A DNA stretch of 21,636 nt from a virus, in the IMG/VR virus record IMGVR_UViG_3300025806_002210, positions 1 to 21,636 of that record; one strand, written 5' to 3'. The translations under genes and the position numbers were made by a program. The notes below the pieces were generated by a model. The model was not told the origin of the DNA. It saw only the letters and a program-made list of their open reading frames with translations, and did not search any database. Below are positions 1 to 7,762 of the stretch, piece after piece (positions within the stretch are counted from its first letter, which is position 1; each line of letters starts with the position of its first letter).

Positions 1-34
1 AAGCGTTTACTAAATTTGTTTCTCTTGCTACCAT
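1..34 (-). CDS. 5' fragment of the next downstream virion gene
   Basis: An ATG at 34-32 directly follows the stop codon (37-35) of the beta-propeller gene, and the frame stays open to the window edge. Only eleven codons are visible (MVARETNLVNA). No function can be inferred. The start is supported by the stop-then-ATG junction (TAAATG), also seen at the terminase-portal junction, and by a GGAT just before the stop that could act as a weak ribosome binding site. From gene order, the product is probably another tail or late virion protein. Confidence 0.5.
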   Translation of the reverse strand, partial: MVARETNLVNA

Positions 35-1975
35 TTATCCAAATCTCATTCTTGCAAAGGCATTAACTGCATAAACATCACCTGATGTAATAGCAGCAAA
101 GGCTGTCTGTCTTGTGCCTCTGACCGTCAGTATAGCATACTGTGTCACGCTTCCAACGTTTGGGTTACTAATTATAGGGTAACTTATTTTCTCTACAACT
201 CCAACTATTGTTTCTGCAGGGTCAAATATTTCTAAGGTAACAGCAGTTCCTTCTTTAGATTTTAAAGATTGATAGATACTTTCTCCTAAATTTTTAACTT
301 TAATTGGTTTTCTAAAAGGTCTTTCAACTCTATCAGATATATTGACTGGTATCTGTACTACTACTAGCTCAGGTCTACCTAATGCACGAATCTGTATAGA
401 TTGTAACTTAGGTGTTGATGTTGTAGTTGCAGATTTTAACACTATCTTTGCTGTAACATATCGTGCAACTCTACTCATCTGTGTTTCTACACCCCCTACA
501 CCATCTCTTTGTTCAAGTTCTAAAGACCACGAACTATCATTAGAATCATTTATAGCCTTTAAATCATTTGATACAAAAATGTCTACTGTATTGTTGTTTG
601 TCAATTCTTCTGTTTCTACTTCTACACCTACATATTGTTTAGCTTCTGCTGTAAAGAAATCAGCTGGTGACGTAATTAAGTACCCTTCACTTTCAAAACT
701 TGTAGCAGACTGTTGATGCAAACCACTACCATTTACAGAAGCAATAAATCTTTCATCTACTTTATTAATTCCCTGTACTAAACCTCCAGCATTTAGTTTA
801 TAATATCTAGCTATACCTGCAGTAGGTAAGTAATATCTCCACAAATTGCTTACAGTTGCAGATTCTTTTATACCTGTATAGACAGAATCTCTTGTAACAA
901 AAATTTCTCTAGGTGCTGCATCTAATCCATCTATATCCCATTCTTTAATTAATTGATTGTTTGCTAATACATACAAGTCATCAGCAACTGATAGATTTGC
1001 ACGGTATAATCTACCTATTTTTTTAGCACCTGTTTGATTTACTTTTGTACCATAGAATATTATTCCTTGTGTTTCGCCTACGCATGTAGGTATTTCTCCT
1101 GATATTTCTGTTTGACCTTTAGCTGTTAGTGTACCTGCTATGTCTTTTATAGAATATATTCTTCCATCTGTAGCTGTAGCTAACATTACTGCACCAACAT
1201 CTGCCACGTCTGTCCACGTTTCTCCTGTTGGTAAAGTTAACATTGCTGATGCAACGGTAGTAGCACCATCATAATCATGTAATGCTGTTCCTATAGACAC
1301 AACTAAGTGTCCTTTTACAGACCATATACCATCATATATTGCTGCTGTAAGTTTAGTTGCAGCAGAACTACCATTGTATAAAATTATTTGTGAAGCACTA
1401 CCATTACTTGTAACTATGTACAAACCAGTGCCATGTGCAGCCATAGCTTTTATAGTGTAACCACCAGTTATACCAGTCGTTACAGTAGAAAAACTACTGC
1501 CATTGTTAGTTGATTTATAAAGTACAGCTTCATCAGCTACATAAATATCAGTGCCAACAACAGCTACATAGTTGTCATCATTAGCAGCATCACTAAATGT
1601 TCTTATGTTTGTTGTGGAGTTAAGTAAAGATATGTTATATGCTTTTCCTAAATCACTATTGAATACGTCTATGTTTTCGCTATCCCAATATCTAGTATTA
1701 TCTCTAGGTGTAATATCTGATTTGTGTGCTTTGTCTAGATTACTACCACCACTAAAGTCATTTCTAGAAAATACTCTACCTATGTTAGTAGTAAAATCTT
1801 CAGCATTTTGTTTAACATTAACCGAACCTTCTTGACCTACATCAGAAGATTGTATAATCATTTGCCTATCTTGTGAAGGTCCAATAGATGCTCTTAAAAG
1901 AAAGTCGTCTATTCTAAAATCATAACCTTTTCTTTGTGGATTTATTACATCAGACTGTGTAGTTAGTCTTGGCAT
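35..1975 (-). CDS. Putative tail protein with beta-propeller-like repeats (nozzle-like)
   Basis: This 646-residue protein is rich in beta-strand patterns (short V/I/Y stretches separated by G, N and D turns). Residues 154-162 (KSTNNGSSF) match the Asp-box/BNR style SxNxGxxF, which typically sits in hairpins of beta-propeller blades. The central part, about residues 130-450, repeats strand-turn-strand units of the 'IYVAD...LYIVT...LVVSI' kind. The C-terminal part, about 540-640, looks like a separate beta domain. In short-tailed phages a beta-propeller protein forms the tail nozzle below the adaptor ring, and this gene follows the putative adaptor with a TAATG overlap, so that role is plausible. 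It could instead be another tail-tip or receptor-facing protein. That it is a virion protein is likely; the exact part is inference. Confidence 0.62.
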   Translation of the reverse strand: MPRLTTQSDVINPQRKGYDFRIDDFLLRASIGPSQDRQMIIQSSDVGQEGSVNVKQNAEDFTTNIGRVFSRNDFSGGSNLDKAHKSDITPRDNTRYWDSENIDVFNSDLGKAYNISLLNSTTNIRTFSDAANDDNYVAVVGTDIYVADEAVLYKSTNNGSSFSTVTTGITGGYTIKAMAAHGTGLYIVTSNGSASQIILYNGSSAATKLTAAIYDGIWSVKGHLVVSIGTALHDYDGATTVASAMLTLPTGETWTDVADVGAVMLATATDGRIYSIKDIAGTLTAKGQTEISGEIPTCVGETQGIIFYGTKVNQTGAKKIGRLYRANLSVADDLYVLANNQLIKEWDIDGLDAAPREIFVTRDSVYTGIKESATVSNLWRYYLPTAGIARYYKLNAGGLVQGINKVDERFIASVNGSGLHQQSATSFESEGYLITSPADFFTAEAKQYVGVEVETEELTNNNTVDIFVSNDLKAINDSNDSSWSLELEQRDGVGGVETQMSRVARYVTAKIVLKSATTTSTPKLQSIQIRALGRPELVVVQIPVNISDRVERPFRKPIKVKNLGESIYQSLKSKEGTAVTLEIFDPAETIVGVVEKISYPIISNPNVGSVTQYAILTVRGTRQTAFAAITSGDVYAVNAFARMRFG

Positions 1976-2988
1976 TACGACTGTATTCCATAAACCAAAC
2001 CATCTACAGATACTGATTCTGGATACTTAGCTCTTAGATACTTTCTAGCTTGATTCAATAATAACTGTTGATACTGCAATAAAGAATTTCTAAGACTATT
2101 AGAACTTCCTACTGGATATGAAGCAACAGATAATTGGTCTGATATATAATCTGCAGTAACATTAGGTACATCTCTACCAGAAATAAGTTGAGCTGTTACA
2201 CCTGCCATAATTATAGGTTCGTATTCGTTTTCTAAACCCACAGTTGCTAACGTGTCTGACTCTGCAGTAGGTTCTATAAATTTCTTTTTAAAGGTTACAA
2301 ATGCTGTGTGACCTGAAGCTATACCACTAAACTGAATAGCGTGTACAACACTAGGTCCTGAAGTGTATGTGTATGTTCTTTCTGTTCCACCTGAATCTGT
2401 ATAAACAAATGGATTAGGTAACTCGATTAAAGATGATGCAACTGTAGCAAAGTTTACACCTGTAGTATCAGAACCAGAACTGAAATCTGTGTACTGAGAT
2501 ATTGCACCTATAATAGAAACTATATAGTTGTGTGTACCTATTGAATCGTATGAACCTAGCAATGTATAACCATTAGAAGTAGTTATTGTTTGTGTTTCTA
2601 CAGCAAACAATGTAGGAAACAGGTTATTAATCTGGTCAACTACTGCATCAAAAACAACTTTTCTAGGAAATGGTGGAGCAATTTTTATTGTATCTCCATC
2701 AGCATGTGTAGTTTTAGAAGAACCTCTGACTCCTCTTACAACTGTAACTTGATTATTAATAGTATCGATAGAACTACATAACATAAGTTCTTGATTTATT
2801 TCAATAATAGAACCTGCGTCCATCATATCTTCTTCTTCTTGTGTAAGAAGGTCACCATTAAAACTAATAGTTGTAGCAGATGTGCTGCTAACTGCAGCTG
2901 TTAAAACTGTATATGGTTGTAAATCGTCCATAGGTTCGAGATATTCTCGATAAACCCTATCAACTAGATTACCTATAGTAGTACTCAT
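1975..2988 (-). CDS. Putative head-tail adaptor/neck protein
   Basis: The 337-residue product opens with a helical segment (IGNLVDRVYREYLEP). A beta-rich region follows, containing 'IIEINQELMLC' (about residues 61-71) and 'VTVVRGVRGSSKTTHADGD' (about 81-99). Next come 'PPFPRKVVFDAVVDQINNLFP' type helices and a helical C-terminus (SLRNSLLQYQQLLLNQARKYL). From memory, this pattern of a strand ending in a VRGxRG turn, then THADGD and a helix, is common in phage proteins encoded just after the capsid and decoration genes, and fits a connector or neck protein. The gene starts four bases after the stop of the decoration gene, with only a weak ribosome binding site, suggesting coupling. It overlaps the next gene by one base. 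The adaptor role rests on position and pattern, not on a search. Confidence 0.6.
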   Translation of the reverse strand: MSTTIGNLVDRVYREYLEPMDDLQPYTVLTAAVSSTSATTISFNGDLLTQEEEDMMDAGSIIEINQELMLCSSIDTINNQVTVVRGVRGSSKTTHADGDTIKIAPPFPRKVVFDAVVDQINNLFPTLFAVETQTITTSNGYTLLGSYDSIGTHNYIVSIIGAISQYTDFSSGSDTTGVNFATVASSLIELPNPFVYTDSGGTERTYTYTSGPSVVHAIQFSGIASGHTAFVTFKKKFIEPTAESDTLATVGLENEYEPIIMAGVTAQLISGRDVPNVTADYISDQLSVASYPVGSSNSLRNSLLQYQQLLLNQARKYLRAKYPESVSVDGLVYGIQS

Positions 2989-2992
2989 GGTA

Positions 2993-3331
2993 CTAAGCGT
3001 CTCTGAGTAATACTGTTATTGCTGAACTTGTGTCTTCTGTTGCACCTGATACAAATCTAATTGAACCTGTTGAAGCAAAAGCCCAACCTGACGGGTCAAC
3101 TCTTGTAAGTTTATTAGCAGCTACTGTATAGGATACTGCTGAACCATCGGTTTCTTTTACATCAATATATGTTCCACCACCATCTTGGTCTGCTGACCAT
3201 TGAAAGGTAACGGTTGTTCCATTAAATGCTGCGTTAGGTATAAATCCTGATAGCAACATACCATCTGTTGGTACAGGTGGACTTTGTGTTGCACTTCCAG
3301 TGTAAGTTACGCCTACTAATTTATTTGCCAT
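2993..3331 (-). CDS. Putative head decoration/accessory protein, beta-sandwich type
   Basis: This small acidic 112-residue protein consists almost entirely of beta-strand patterns: 'VTFQWSADQDGGGTYIDV' (about residues 41-58), 'AVSYTVAANKLTRVDP', 'GSIRFVSGA' and a final 'AITVLL'. The pattern of 'TFQxSxDGGxTYxDV ... YTVAA ... LDP' with a closing strand recurs in small proteins encoded after phage capsid genes, and suggests a decoration or head-stabilising protein that binds the outer capsid. It has its own AAGGA ribosome binding site nine bases before the ATG. A hairpin and an extended -10 promoter lie upstream, so its dose may be set separately from that of the capsid. The fold assignment is inference from pattern. 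Confidence 0.6.
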   Translation of the reverse strand: MANKLVGVTYTGSATQSPPVPTDGMLLSGFIPNAAFNGTTVTFQWSADQDGGGTYIDVKETDGSAVSYTVAANKLTRVDPSGWAFASTGSIRFVSGATEDTSSAITVLLRDA

Positions 3332-3358
3332 TAATTCTTTTCCTTATATATTTATTTG

Positions 3359-3367
3359 ATTATAGCA
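3359..3367 (-). promoter_or_regulatory. Extended -10 promoter (TGCTATAAT) before the decoration gene
   Basis: On the minus strand TGCTATAAT matches the extended -10 consensus TGnTATAAT exactly. It ends 27 bases before the ATG at 3331, leaving room for a short leader and the AAGGA ribosome binding site. No good -35 box lies 16-18 bases upstream, as expected for extended -10 promoters. It sits directly after the hairpin at 3369-3402. In such AT-rich DNA a TATAAT alone would mean little; the TG and the position in a real intergenic gap raise the odds. Confidence 0.5.
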
Positions 3368-3368
3368 G

Positions 3369-3402
3369 AACTAAGGGAGCAGGTGGAGCTACTCCCAAAG
3401 TT
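3369..3402 (-). terminator. Hairpin after the capsid gene, terminator-like or mRNA-stabilising
   Basis: On the minus strand the arms are AACT-TT-GGGAG and CTCCC-TT-AGTT: a 5 bp GC-rich stem, a 2x2 TT internal loop and 4 further pairs, around a 12-base loop. It lies 12 bases after the capsid stop codon. No U-tract follows, so it is not a textbook intrinsic terminator. It may give partial termination or protect the 3' end of the abundant capsid mRNA. Alternative pairings within the loop (GGAG/CTCC) exist. Confidence 0.5.
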
Positions 3403-3414
3403 CCAATATTTACT

Positions 3415-4536
3415 TTAGCTATTTGTTTGTTCAAATAGCAAGTGATATGAAGGAGGTCCGAAATCGAATCCCATCTCCATATAAATTGCTTTACCAACTC
3501 TTGCATTAGCATCTTGGTCAATGTCTCTTACGAACACAGTTCCATATCCTGGGATATTTGTGAATACTGGTTGTATAAAGGCAAGGTCTAAGATGTAAGC
3601 AGTTCCTGAAGGCATGATATTAGGGTCAATGACCATCATACCAATAGAACCAAATGGTGTAACAACTGTATCAATGTCGATACCTGCAACGTTTCTATCC
3701 CTTGGGATAATTGCTGCAGCTAGTCCAATGGTACCTTTAGCTAGTTCTTTGTTAAGAGCTAACAATTGTTTCGGTGTTACCACCAATACAGGTTGTTTCA
3801 TTGGAGCATGAGCATCATACAATCTCTTCATGCCGTCTGCTATTGCATCCCATGTGAGGTCACGAGCTGCAGATGTTGCATCTCCGTCACTGTCACAATA
3901 GTGAATGTTACCACCAACATATGTTGGAGCTACTGTATTGTTAGCATTTGCATTAAGACCAATCCATTGTTTAAGTCCACGCATTTCACGTGTTCCTGAA
4001 CCTGGTGTTGTATTAGCACCGTCTGCGAATGTTCCGTTAAAAGCGAACCATTCTACTTCTCTTGCTACTTTCTCCATTGCTAATTCTAATTGATTAGCAA
4101 ATTCGTCTGTTACTGGGTTACCACCAAAAAGACCTAGTTTGTCTCCTGCTGTGACAGTACCGTCTCCGTCTGAGGAGTTGGCAATGTTTGCAGATAAGTC
4201 AAATGGATTTTGGTTCATGTAACTTGCTAAAGCTGTGTATGTCATTTGTACACCTTTATGGAAAACTTGTGTTGCGAAAGTGTAAGCTACCCTATCGCGA
4301 CCTAAGTATTCTGTTGGAGCTGCACCTTCTTGACCTTTAGTAGGTTCTGAAGATACAGTTGCATTATCAGCTGCTTGGATTTGAAAGAAGGTTGACTGTA
4401 TAGCCTTGCCTCCATTTAAACCACCTGTGGCTGATAAGAAAGGTGTCCTTTGACCACCAACTTTAAACAATTCACCAGTAAAGTTATTAATATTCTGAGC
4501 ATAAATGCTACTGTTTGTTAGGGATATTGCTCCCAT
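3415..4536 (-). CDS. Major capsid protein
   Basis: The 373-residue protein lies right after a scaffold-like gene and has the layout of a HK97-fold capsid protein of the SU10/DUF5309-like type. The N-terminal part has 'RTPFLSATGG' (about residues 30-39) and then an extended loop with 'EPTKGQEGAAPTEYLGRDRV' (about 64-83). A long spine-type helix, 'ELAMEKVAREVEWFAFNG', leads into 'TREMRGLKQWIGLN'. The later part has 'PVLVVTPKQLLALNK', and beta-strand patterns end the protein. A strong AGGAGAAG ribosome binding site precedes the ATG, in keeping with very high expression. A hairpin follows the stop codon. That this is the capsid protein is well supported by context and layout; the exact family needs a profile search. 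Confidence 0.85.
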   Translation of the reverse strand: MGAISLTNSSIYAQNINNFTGELFKVGGQRTPFLSATGGLNGGKAIQSTFFQIQAADNATVSSEPTKGQEGAAPTEYLGRDRVAYTFATQVFHKGVQMTYTALASYMNQNPFDLSANIANSSDGDGTVTAGDKLGLFGGNPVTDEFANQLELAMEKVAREVEWFAFNGTFADGANTTPGSGTREMRGLKQWIGLNANANNTVAPTYVGGNIHYCDSDGDATSAARDLTWDAIADGMKRLYDAHAPMKQPVLVVTPKQLLALNKELAKGTIGLAAAIIPRDRNVAGIDIDTVVTPFGSIGMMVIDPNIMPSGTAYILDLAFIQPVFTNIPGYGTVFVRDIDQDANARVGKAIYMEMGFDFGPPSYHLLFEQTNS

Positions 4537-4568
4537 AATTAATCTTCTCCTAGTTTATTATCTATTAC

Positions 4569-5054
4569 TTATTTTTTTGTTTGTTCGTCAAAAGCATCTA
4601 TAGCATGCAGTTTTGCAGATATAGAACTCCTAACACTTGTCTCTGGATTATTAATAAAAGCGTTTAAATCCGAAAATGAATCTGCTGGAGTTGATTCAAC
4701 TCCCAACTTATTAAGTTGTTCTACACGAGACTGAGCTTCAATTACGTTTTGATTAGGTGGAGCGGCTGGTGTAGTGTCAGCATTAATAGCATTTACTTCT
4801 CCAAACTCTTTACTAACAAAATCTGTTATAGCGTCAACTGTTACATCTCCGTCATACAGTTTTGTTACTGCTTTACCTAGTCCTTTATCAGAAGACAAAC
4901 CTATTGAGGTAAGTGCTGAATCCATTGCTACTGCTTTATATTGTTTATTCTCAGCTTTGAGTTTTTTATACTCTTGTCTAAGTTGTTTAATGTTTTCATT
5001 ATCCAATGATTCTTCAACTTCCTCTACGGCTACTTCTTCTTTAATTTCTTCCAT
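4569..5054 (-). CDS. Capsid scaffold protein
   Basis: This 161-residue, highly charged, acidic protein starts with a predicted coiled coil (about residues 1-42: EEIKEEVAVEEVEE then heptad-like IKQLRQEYKKLKAENKQYK). A helical middle, a Pro/Asn-rich break (about 95-103) and a helical C-terminus (SSISAKLHAIDAFDEQTKK) follow. This is the usual build of tailed-phage scaffolds: acidic, helical, poorly conserved and encoded immediately before the major capsid protein. It would guide prohead assembly inside the shell and then leave. A GAGGA ribosome binding site sits six bases before the ATG, at the end of the structured leader. The gene ends in an A7 run just before its TAA. Confidence 0.82.
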   Translation of the reverse strand: MEEIKEEVAVEEVEESLDNENIKQLRQEYKKLKAENKQYKAVAMDSALTSIGLSSDKGLGKAVTKLYDGDVTVDAITDFVSKEFGEVNAINADTTPAAPPNQNVIEAQSRVEQLNKLGVESTPADSFSDLNAFINNPETSVRSSISAKLHAIDAFDEQTKK

Positions 5055-5208
5055 TATTATTCCTCATTTCTCTGGCATCTAAAACCCCTATATAAATAAT
5101 CGCCAGGTAATTAAAGGGATGTCGCAAGGGATTTATGATACACGTTGGACACCTTGGATAACCAACTGCTACGACCCTATGTTTAAAGTGCCGACCTCGT
5201 CAGGCACT
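5055..5208 (-). promoter_or_regulatory. Structured 5' leader of the scaffold-capsid transcript
   Basis: No reading frame of note lies here. Read on the minus strand from the predicted start at about A5208, the RNA can form three elements. The first is a 5'-terminal hairpin: AGTGCC (5208-5203), bulged T5202, GAC, GAG loop, GTC, GGCACT (5192-5187). The second is an enclosing stem: TTAAA 5186-5182 with TTTAA 5115-5111, and GTCG 5175-5172 with CGAC 5124-5121. Inside it are two interlocking helices: GTTGG 5166-5162 with CCAAC 5148-5144, and CAAGG 5156-5152 with CCTTG 5129-5125, an H-type pseudoknot. The third is a long-range CTGGC/GCCAG pair (5106-5102 with 5076-5072) just before the GAGGA ribosome binding site (5065-5061). 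The segment is visibly richer in G and C than its flanks. It matches no RNA family I know. Pairings were read by eye. Confidence 0.55.
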
Positions 5209-5214
5209 ACATGT

Positions 5215-5243
5215 AGTATATAAAGATATAAATCTAAAGTCAA
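5215..5243 (-). promoter_or_regulatory. Sigma70-like promoter for scaffold and capsid genes
   Basis: On the minus strand TTGACT (5243-5238) and TATACT (5220-5215) each match the sigma70 boxes at five of six positions, with an ideal 17-base spacer. The expected start falls at about A5208, which is exactly the first base of the 5'-terminal hairpin. It lies in the only non-coding gap of the window longer than 100 bases, just before the most highly needed gene pair. The match plus position make it the best promoter candidate in the window. Confidence 0.68.
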
Positions 5244-5254
5244 GGTTTAGATTT
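5230..5254. repeat. Inverted repeat over the -35 box; operator or terminator candidate
   Basis: Nine-base perfect arms, AAATCTAAA and TTTAGATTT, flank a 7-base centre. On the minus strand the -35 hexamer TTGACT spans the centre and the second arm, so a dimeric repressor or activator bound here would touch the promoter directly. The repeat also overlaps the stop codon of the preceding gene (5255-5253). It could instead serve as a weak AT-rich terminator for the upstream operon, but no U-tract follows. Confidence 0.55.
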
Positions 5255-6353
5255 AGGTTTCAGTAAGACCTGTTACTTGTCCTGATTGTGTTGTATAAGA
5301 ACCTGTAGCTACTGAACTAGCTGTTATATTTTGTGCTTCTATAGCTTGTATCTCACTTAATAAATTGTCGTCTTTAAACAATGTAGCTTCTAAAACATTA
5401 GACGCTGTACCTACAGTGCTTGCTCTGTTCTGTCTTCTTGACATAGTGTTTAATAATCTTGCTGTTGTAGCTGCAGTAGAAAACTGATTTCTTGCTGAGC
5501 CAAGTGTAATACCTGCTTGTGTAAACTCTTGTATTCGTTCTAAAGAAACATCTTGTCCTATTTCTGTAGTATAGATTGCACCTAGTTCAGATGCGTTTAA
5601 TCTTTTTTGTAGTATCTCTGTATTTAAATTAGGGTCCATAGCAAGTGCTAGTATTGACGATTCATCTAATTTAACATCTTCTCCAAGCTCATTAGAATAA
5701 TAATCATTATAAGCAGACACAACATTTTGTTTCATGCCTTCATCCATTCTGTCAAATATTTTGTAACGAACAGTTTGTACTCTATTTATGTATTCATTTG
5801 GTGATACTTGATTAGCTACCAAAGTTGAGTAAACTTCTCTGCCTTTTTGCTTAGCATATCCACCAAGTCCATTACCAATTAAAGATGCTTTGACTTGTTC
5901 GAATCCTGCAACATAAGAGTTTTCTGACATTCTGATAGCACCTGTTTCAGTGTTTACTATTCCTGGAAATACTGTTTGATATTCAGGAAGTTCTCTCATT
6001 GAAGCTACAGCAGCAGTAGCTGAACCGTCACCTTCAATGTAACCTTTTATATACGCATCTACTAACTTATCTGCATTATCTCCTGCATATGATTTAAGCC
6101 ATGGCAAACGTAAATACACTTGATTAGGACTAAGGTTTATTGCTTCTTCTTCTGTTGTAGAGGTTGTTGTTGATGCTGGAGCAGTATAACTTGAACCACC
6201 TACTAATGATTCTGATTCTCTAATAGCTCGTCCTTTATCTTGAAAGTATCCAGCACTTTCTAAATCAGCTATAAATTGTCTACCTGCAAGGGTTGAATCA
6301 TCTGTTTCTATAGGTGTAAGTTGGTCTCTTCTGTAATAATTAAACTTTGCCAT
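5253..6353 (-). CDS. Putative internal virion protein, 366 residues
   Basis: Not recognised. The 366-residue product has a charged N-terminus (FNYYRRDQLTPIETDD), a Ser/Thr-rich linker (about residues 51-67) and 'LRLPWLKSYAGD' (about 81-92). The rest is largely helical, with alanine- and glutamine-rich stretches, and ends in a Ser/Thr/Gly-rich tail. There is no signal peptide and no clear membrane segment. It overlaps the 469-residue gene by one base (TAATG) and is the last gene of the cassette before the promoter gap. Position between portal and scaffold, next to a lysozyme and a giant protein, suggests it is packaged in the head or tail and ejected. That role is inference. Confidence 0.55.
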   Translation of the reverse strand: MAKFNYYRRDQLTPIETDDSTLAGRQFIADLESAGYFQDKGRAIRESESLVGGSSYTAPASTTTSTTEEEAINLSPNQVYLRLPWLKSYAGDNADKLVDAYIKGYIEGDGSATAAVASMRELPEYQTVFPGIVNTETGAIRMSENSYVAGFEQVKASLIGNGLGGYAKQKGREVYSTLVANQVSPNEYINRVQTVRYKIFDRMDEGMKQNVVSAYNDYYSNELGEDVKLDESSILALAMDPNLNTEILQKRLNASELGAIYTTEIGQDVSLERIQEFTQAGITLGSARNQFSTAATTARLLNTMSRRQNRASTVGTASNVLEATLFKDDNLLSEIQAIEAQNITASSVATGSYTTQSGQVTGLTET

Positions 6354-7762
6354 TACCCTATCCTAGCTGACTGTATTACATTTCCACCTAGACTATTAGT
6401 TATATTTTCTGACATACTATTCATAAAGAACTTATTTCTCTGACTGTATGCTTTTGTTCTGTAATTTTTCCTAGCATCTATTTGTGATAACCCTATGCCT
6501 TCTAAGAACGATTCATCTAACTCATCTGCTGTTTCTCCAAATGTATTTTGCCAAGAACTTTTATATGGACCAACAACCATAGAGTATTTAAGATTTTTAC
6601 CTCCATACTTTTCTCCCCATATTGGGTCGTTATCAAACATAGTTTGCAATCTATCATTAAAAGTATTTGTATCGTTAGCATATAATTCTACTAAATTGTT
6701 TTGTTCTTCTTTAGATAACCCACTCCATCTAGATAAACCTATGTAACTTATAGCTTGGTTTTGTGCAACCATACCATTAGCAAATGATGAATTAGATTGA
6801 TTAAATACAGGTGAATTAAGTTCACTTCTTGGTCCTGAAAAAATCTGGTAGAAATCACTATCTTTACCAAAATCAAATCCTTCTATGCCAAGTACAAATC
6901 CTACGTACTCATCTAACAATGTAGCTGTAATTTTACCTTTGACTGTTTGGTCTAATAAATTTTGGTACAATTCTGGATTTTCTCTTTTAAATACTTCAGG
7001 ACTTATTCCAACATCTTGTAATGCTGTAACTAATTCTCCTTCTTTAGTACCTAGCAACTTAGCAAACTTTTGATTTGTTACTGATTCACCATTTAAATTA
7101 AATGATAAAGGGTCATCTCCTCCTGTAAGAATAGTAGCATTTAAGAAATCTAATTGTCCTTGTGTATATCCTGTAGTTAATCCAGCTCTACTTAATTGTT
7201 CTGCTGTTACTGATGTACCTAATGCTAAGGCTTCAAACAATAAAGTAAGACCTGGTGTCTGACCATTTACTTCATCAAACAACCAAGGGTACGAAGTTTT
7301 TAATTCGTCAAAGCCACTAAAAACAAAATCTGAATAACTATTATTAGCTGTTGAGGCATACTCGCCACCTATTGTAAAACCTGTCATAGATAGGCTAGGG
7401 TCTTCTATAATCTCCCCTGCTGGAGGTGTGTTAGATATAGCAGGACCTACTCTGTTTTCTCCATCTCCAGATACACCCCAGTTAGTTGAATACTTATTAG
7501 GACTTAATCCATTAGCTACATAAGATATAAATGCTGGGTAGCCAACTAGGCTTGATATGTCATAAGCAAAATATACTACGCCTTCTTTTACATAAACAGC
7601 GTCTGCAACTAATTTATTACTATGTACCCAATTAGCATTTGCTACAGGAGCTGATGTTTTTTCTTCTTCTTGTAACCAACCTCTTTCTTTAAAGATTGGA
7701 TAATCTTCTAGTTCTATAACTTTAGTCTGTCCGTCTTTAACAATTGTTATTTCTTCTCTCAT
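6353..7762 (-). CDS. Putative virion protein, 469 residues
   Basis: Not recognised. The 469-residue protein starts with a small beta-like segment (REEITIVKDGQTKVIELEDY) followed by 'PIFKERGWL'. A beta-containing region (about residues 50-150) comes next, then 'SYPWLFDEV' (about 157-165) and a mostly helical remainder. It has no obvious enzyme motif, signal peptide or transmembrane helix. Its start overlaps the lysozyme stop, and its stop overlaps the 366-residue gene start, both by one base. This indicates a single translationally coupled unit. By context it is probably a structural or ejected protein acting with the lysozyme and the giant protein. Confidence 0.55.
   Translation of the reverse strand: MREEITIVKDGQTKVIELEDYPIFKERGWLQEEEKTSAPVANANWVHSNKLVADAVYVKEGVVYFAYDISSLVGYPAFISYVANGLSPNKYSTNWGVSGDGENRVGPAISNTPPAGEIIEDPSLSMTGFTIGGEYASTANNSYSDFVFSGFDELKTSYPWLFDEVNGQTPGLTLLFEALALGTSVTAEQLSRAGLTTGYTQGQLDFLNATILTGGDDPLSFNLNGESVTNQKFAKLLGTKEGELVTALQDVGISPEVFKRENPELYQNLLDQTVKGKITATLLDEYVGFVLGIEGFDFGKDSDFYQIFSGPRSELNSPVFNQSNSSFANGMVAQNQAISYIGLSRWSGLSKEEQNNLVELYANDTNTFNDRLQTMFDNDPIWGEKYGGKNLKYSMVVGPYKSSWQNTFGETADELDESFLEGIGLSQIDARKNYRTKAYSQRNKFFMNSMSENITNSLGGNVIQSARIG

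Noticed and set aside
4569-4580. A7 run just before the scaffold stop codon as a programmed frameshift site
   Set aside because: Slippage by -1 or +1 meets a stop after a few codons and does not join the capsid frame, so no fusion product would result.
4574-4610. TTGACG at the end of the scaffold gene as a -35 box for a separate capsid promoter
   Set aside because: The nearest -10-like hexamer (GATAAT) is 23 bases away, too far. Hexamers at 17-18 bases match poorly.
5085-5098. TATAAATA on the plus strand (T4 late-type box) and TATATAGGGG on the minus strand (T7-like start)
   Set aside because: The first faces away from the genes. The second lacks the rest of a T7-type promoter, is not repeated at other gene starts in the window, and no phage RNA polymerase is present here.
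5187-5208. CTGACGA within the leader hairpin resembles the hammerhead ribozyme CUGANGA core
   Set aside because: The second core element (GAAA after stem II) is absent downstream, and the bases are better explained as the 3-bp upper stem and GAG loop of a hairpin.
5055-5252. tRNA or other classical RNA gene in the non-coding gap
   Set aside because: No acceptor stem, T-loop GTTCGA or anticodon arm could be arranged; the pairings fit a leader structure instead.
6353-7762. Shared PWL motif in the 469- and 366-residue proteins as a sign of paralogy
   Set aside because: Only three residues match (SYPWLFDEV against LRLPWLKSY) and surrounding sequence does not align by eye.
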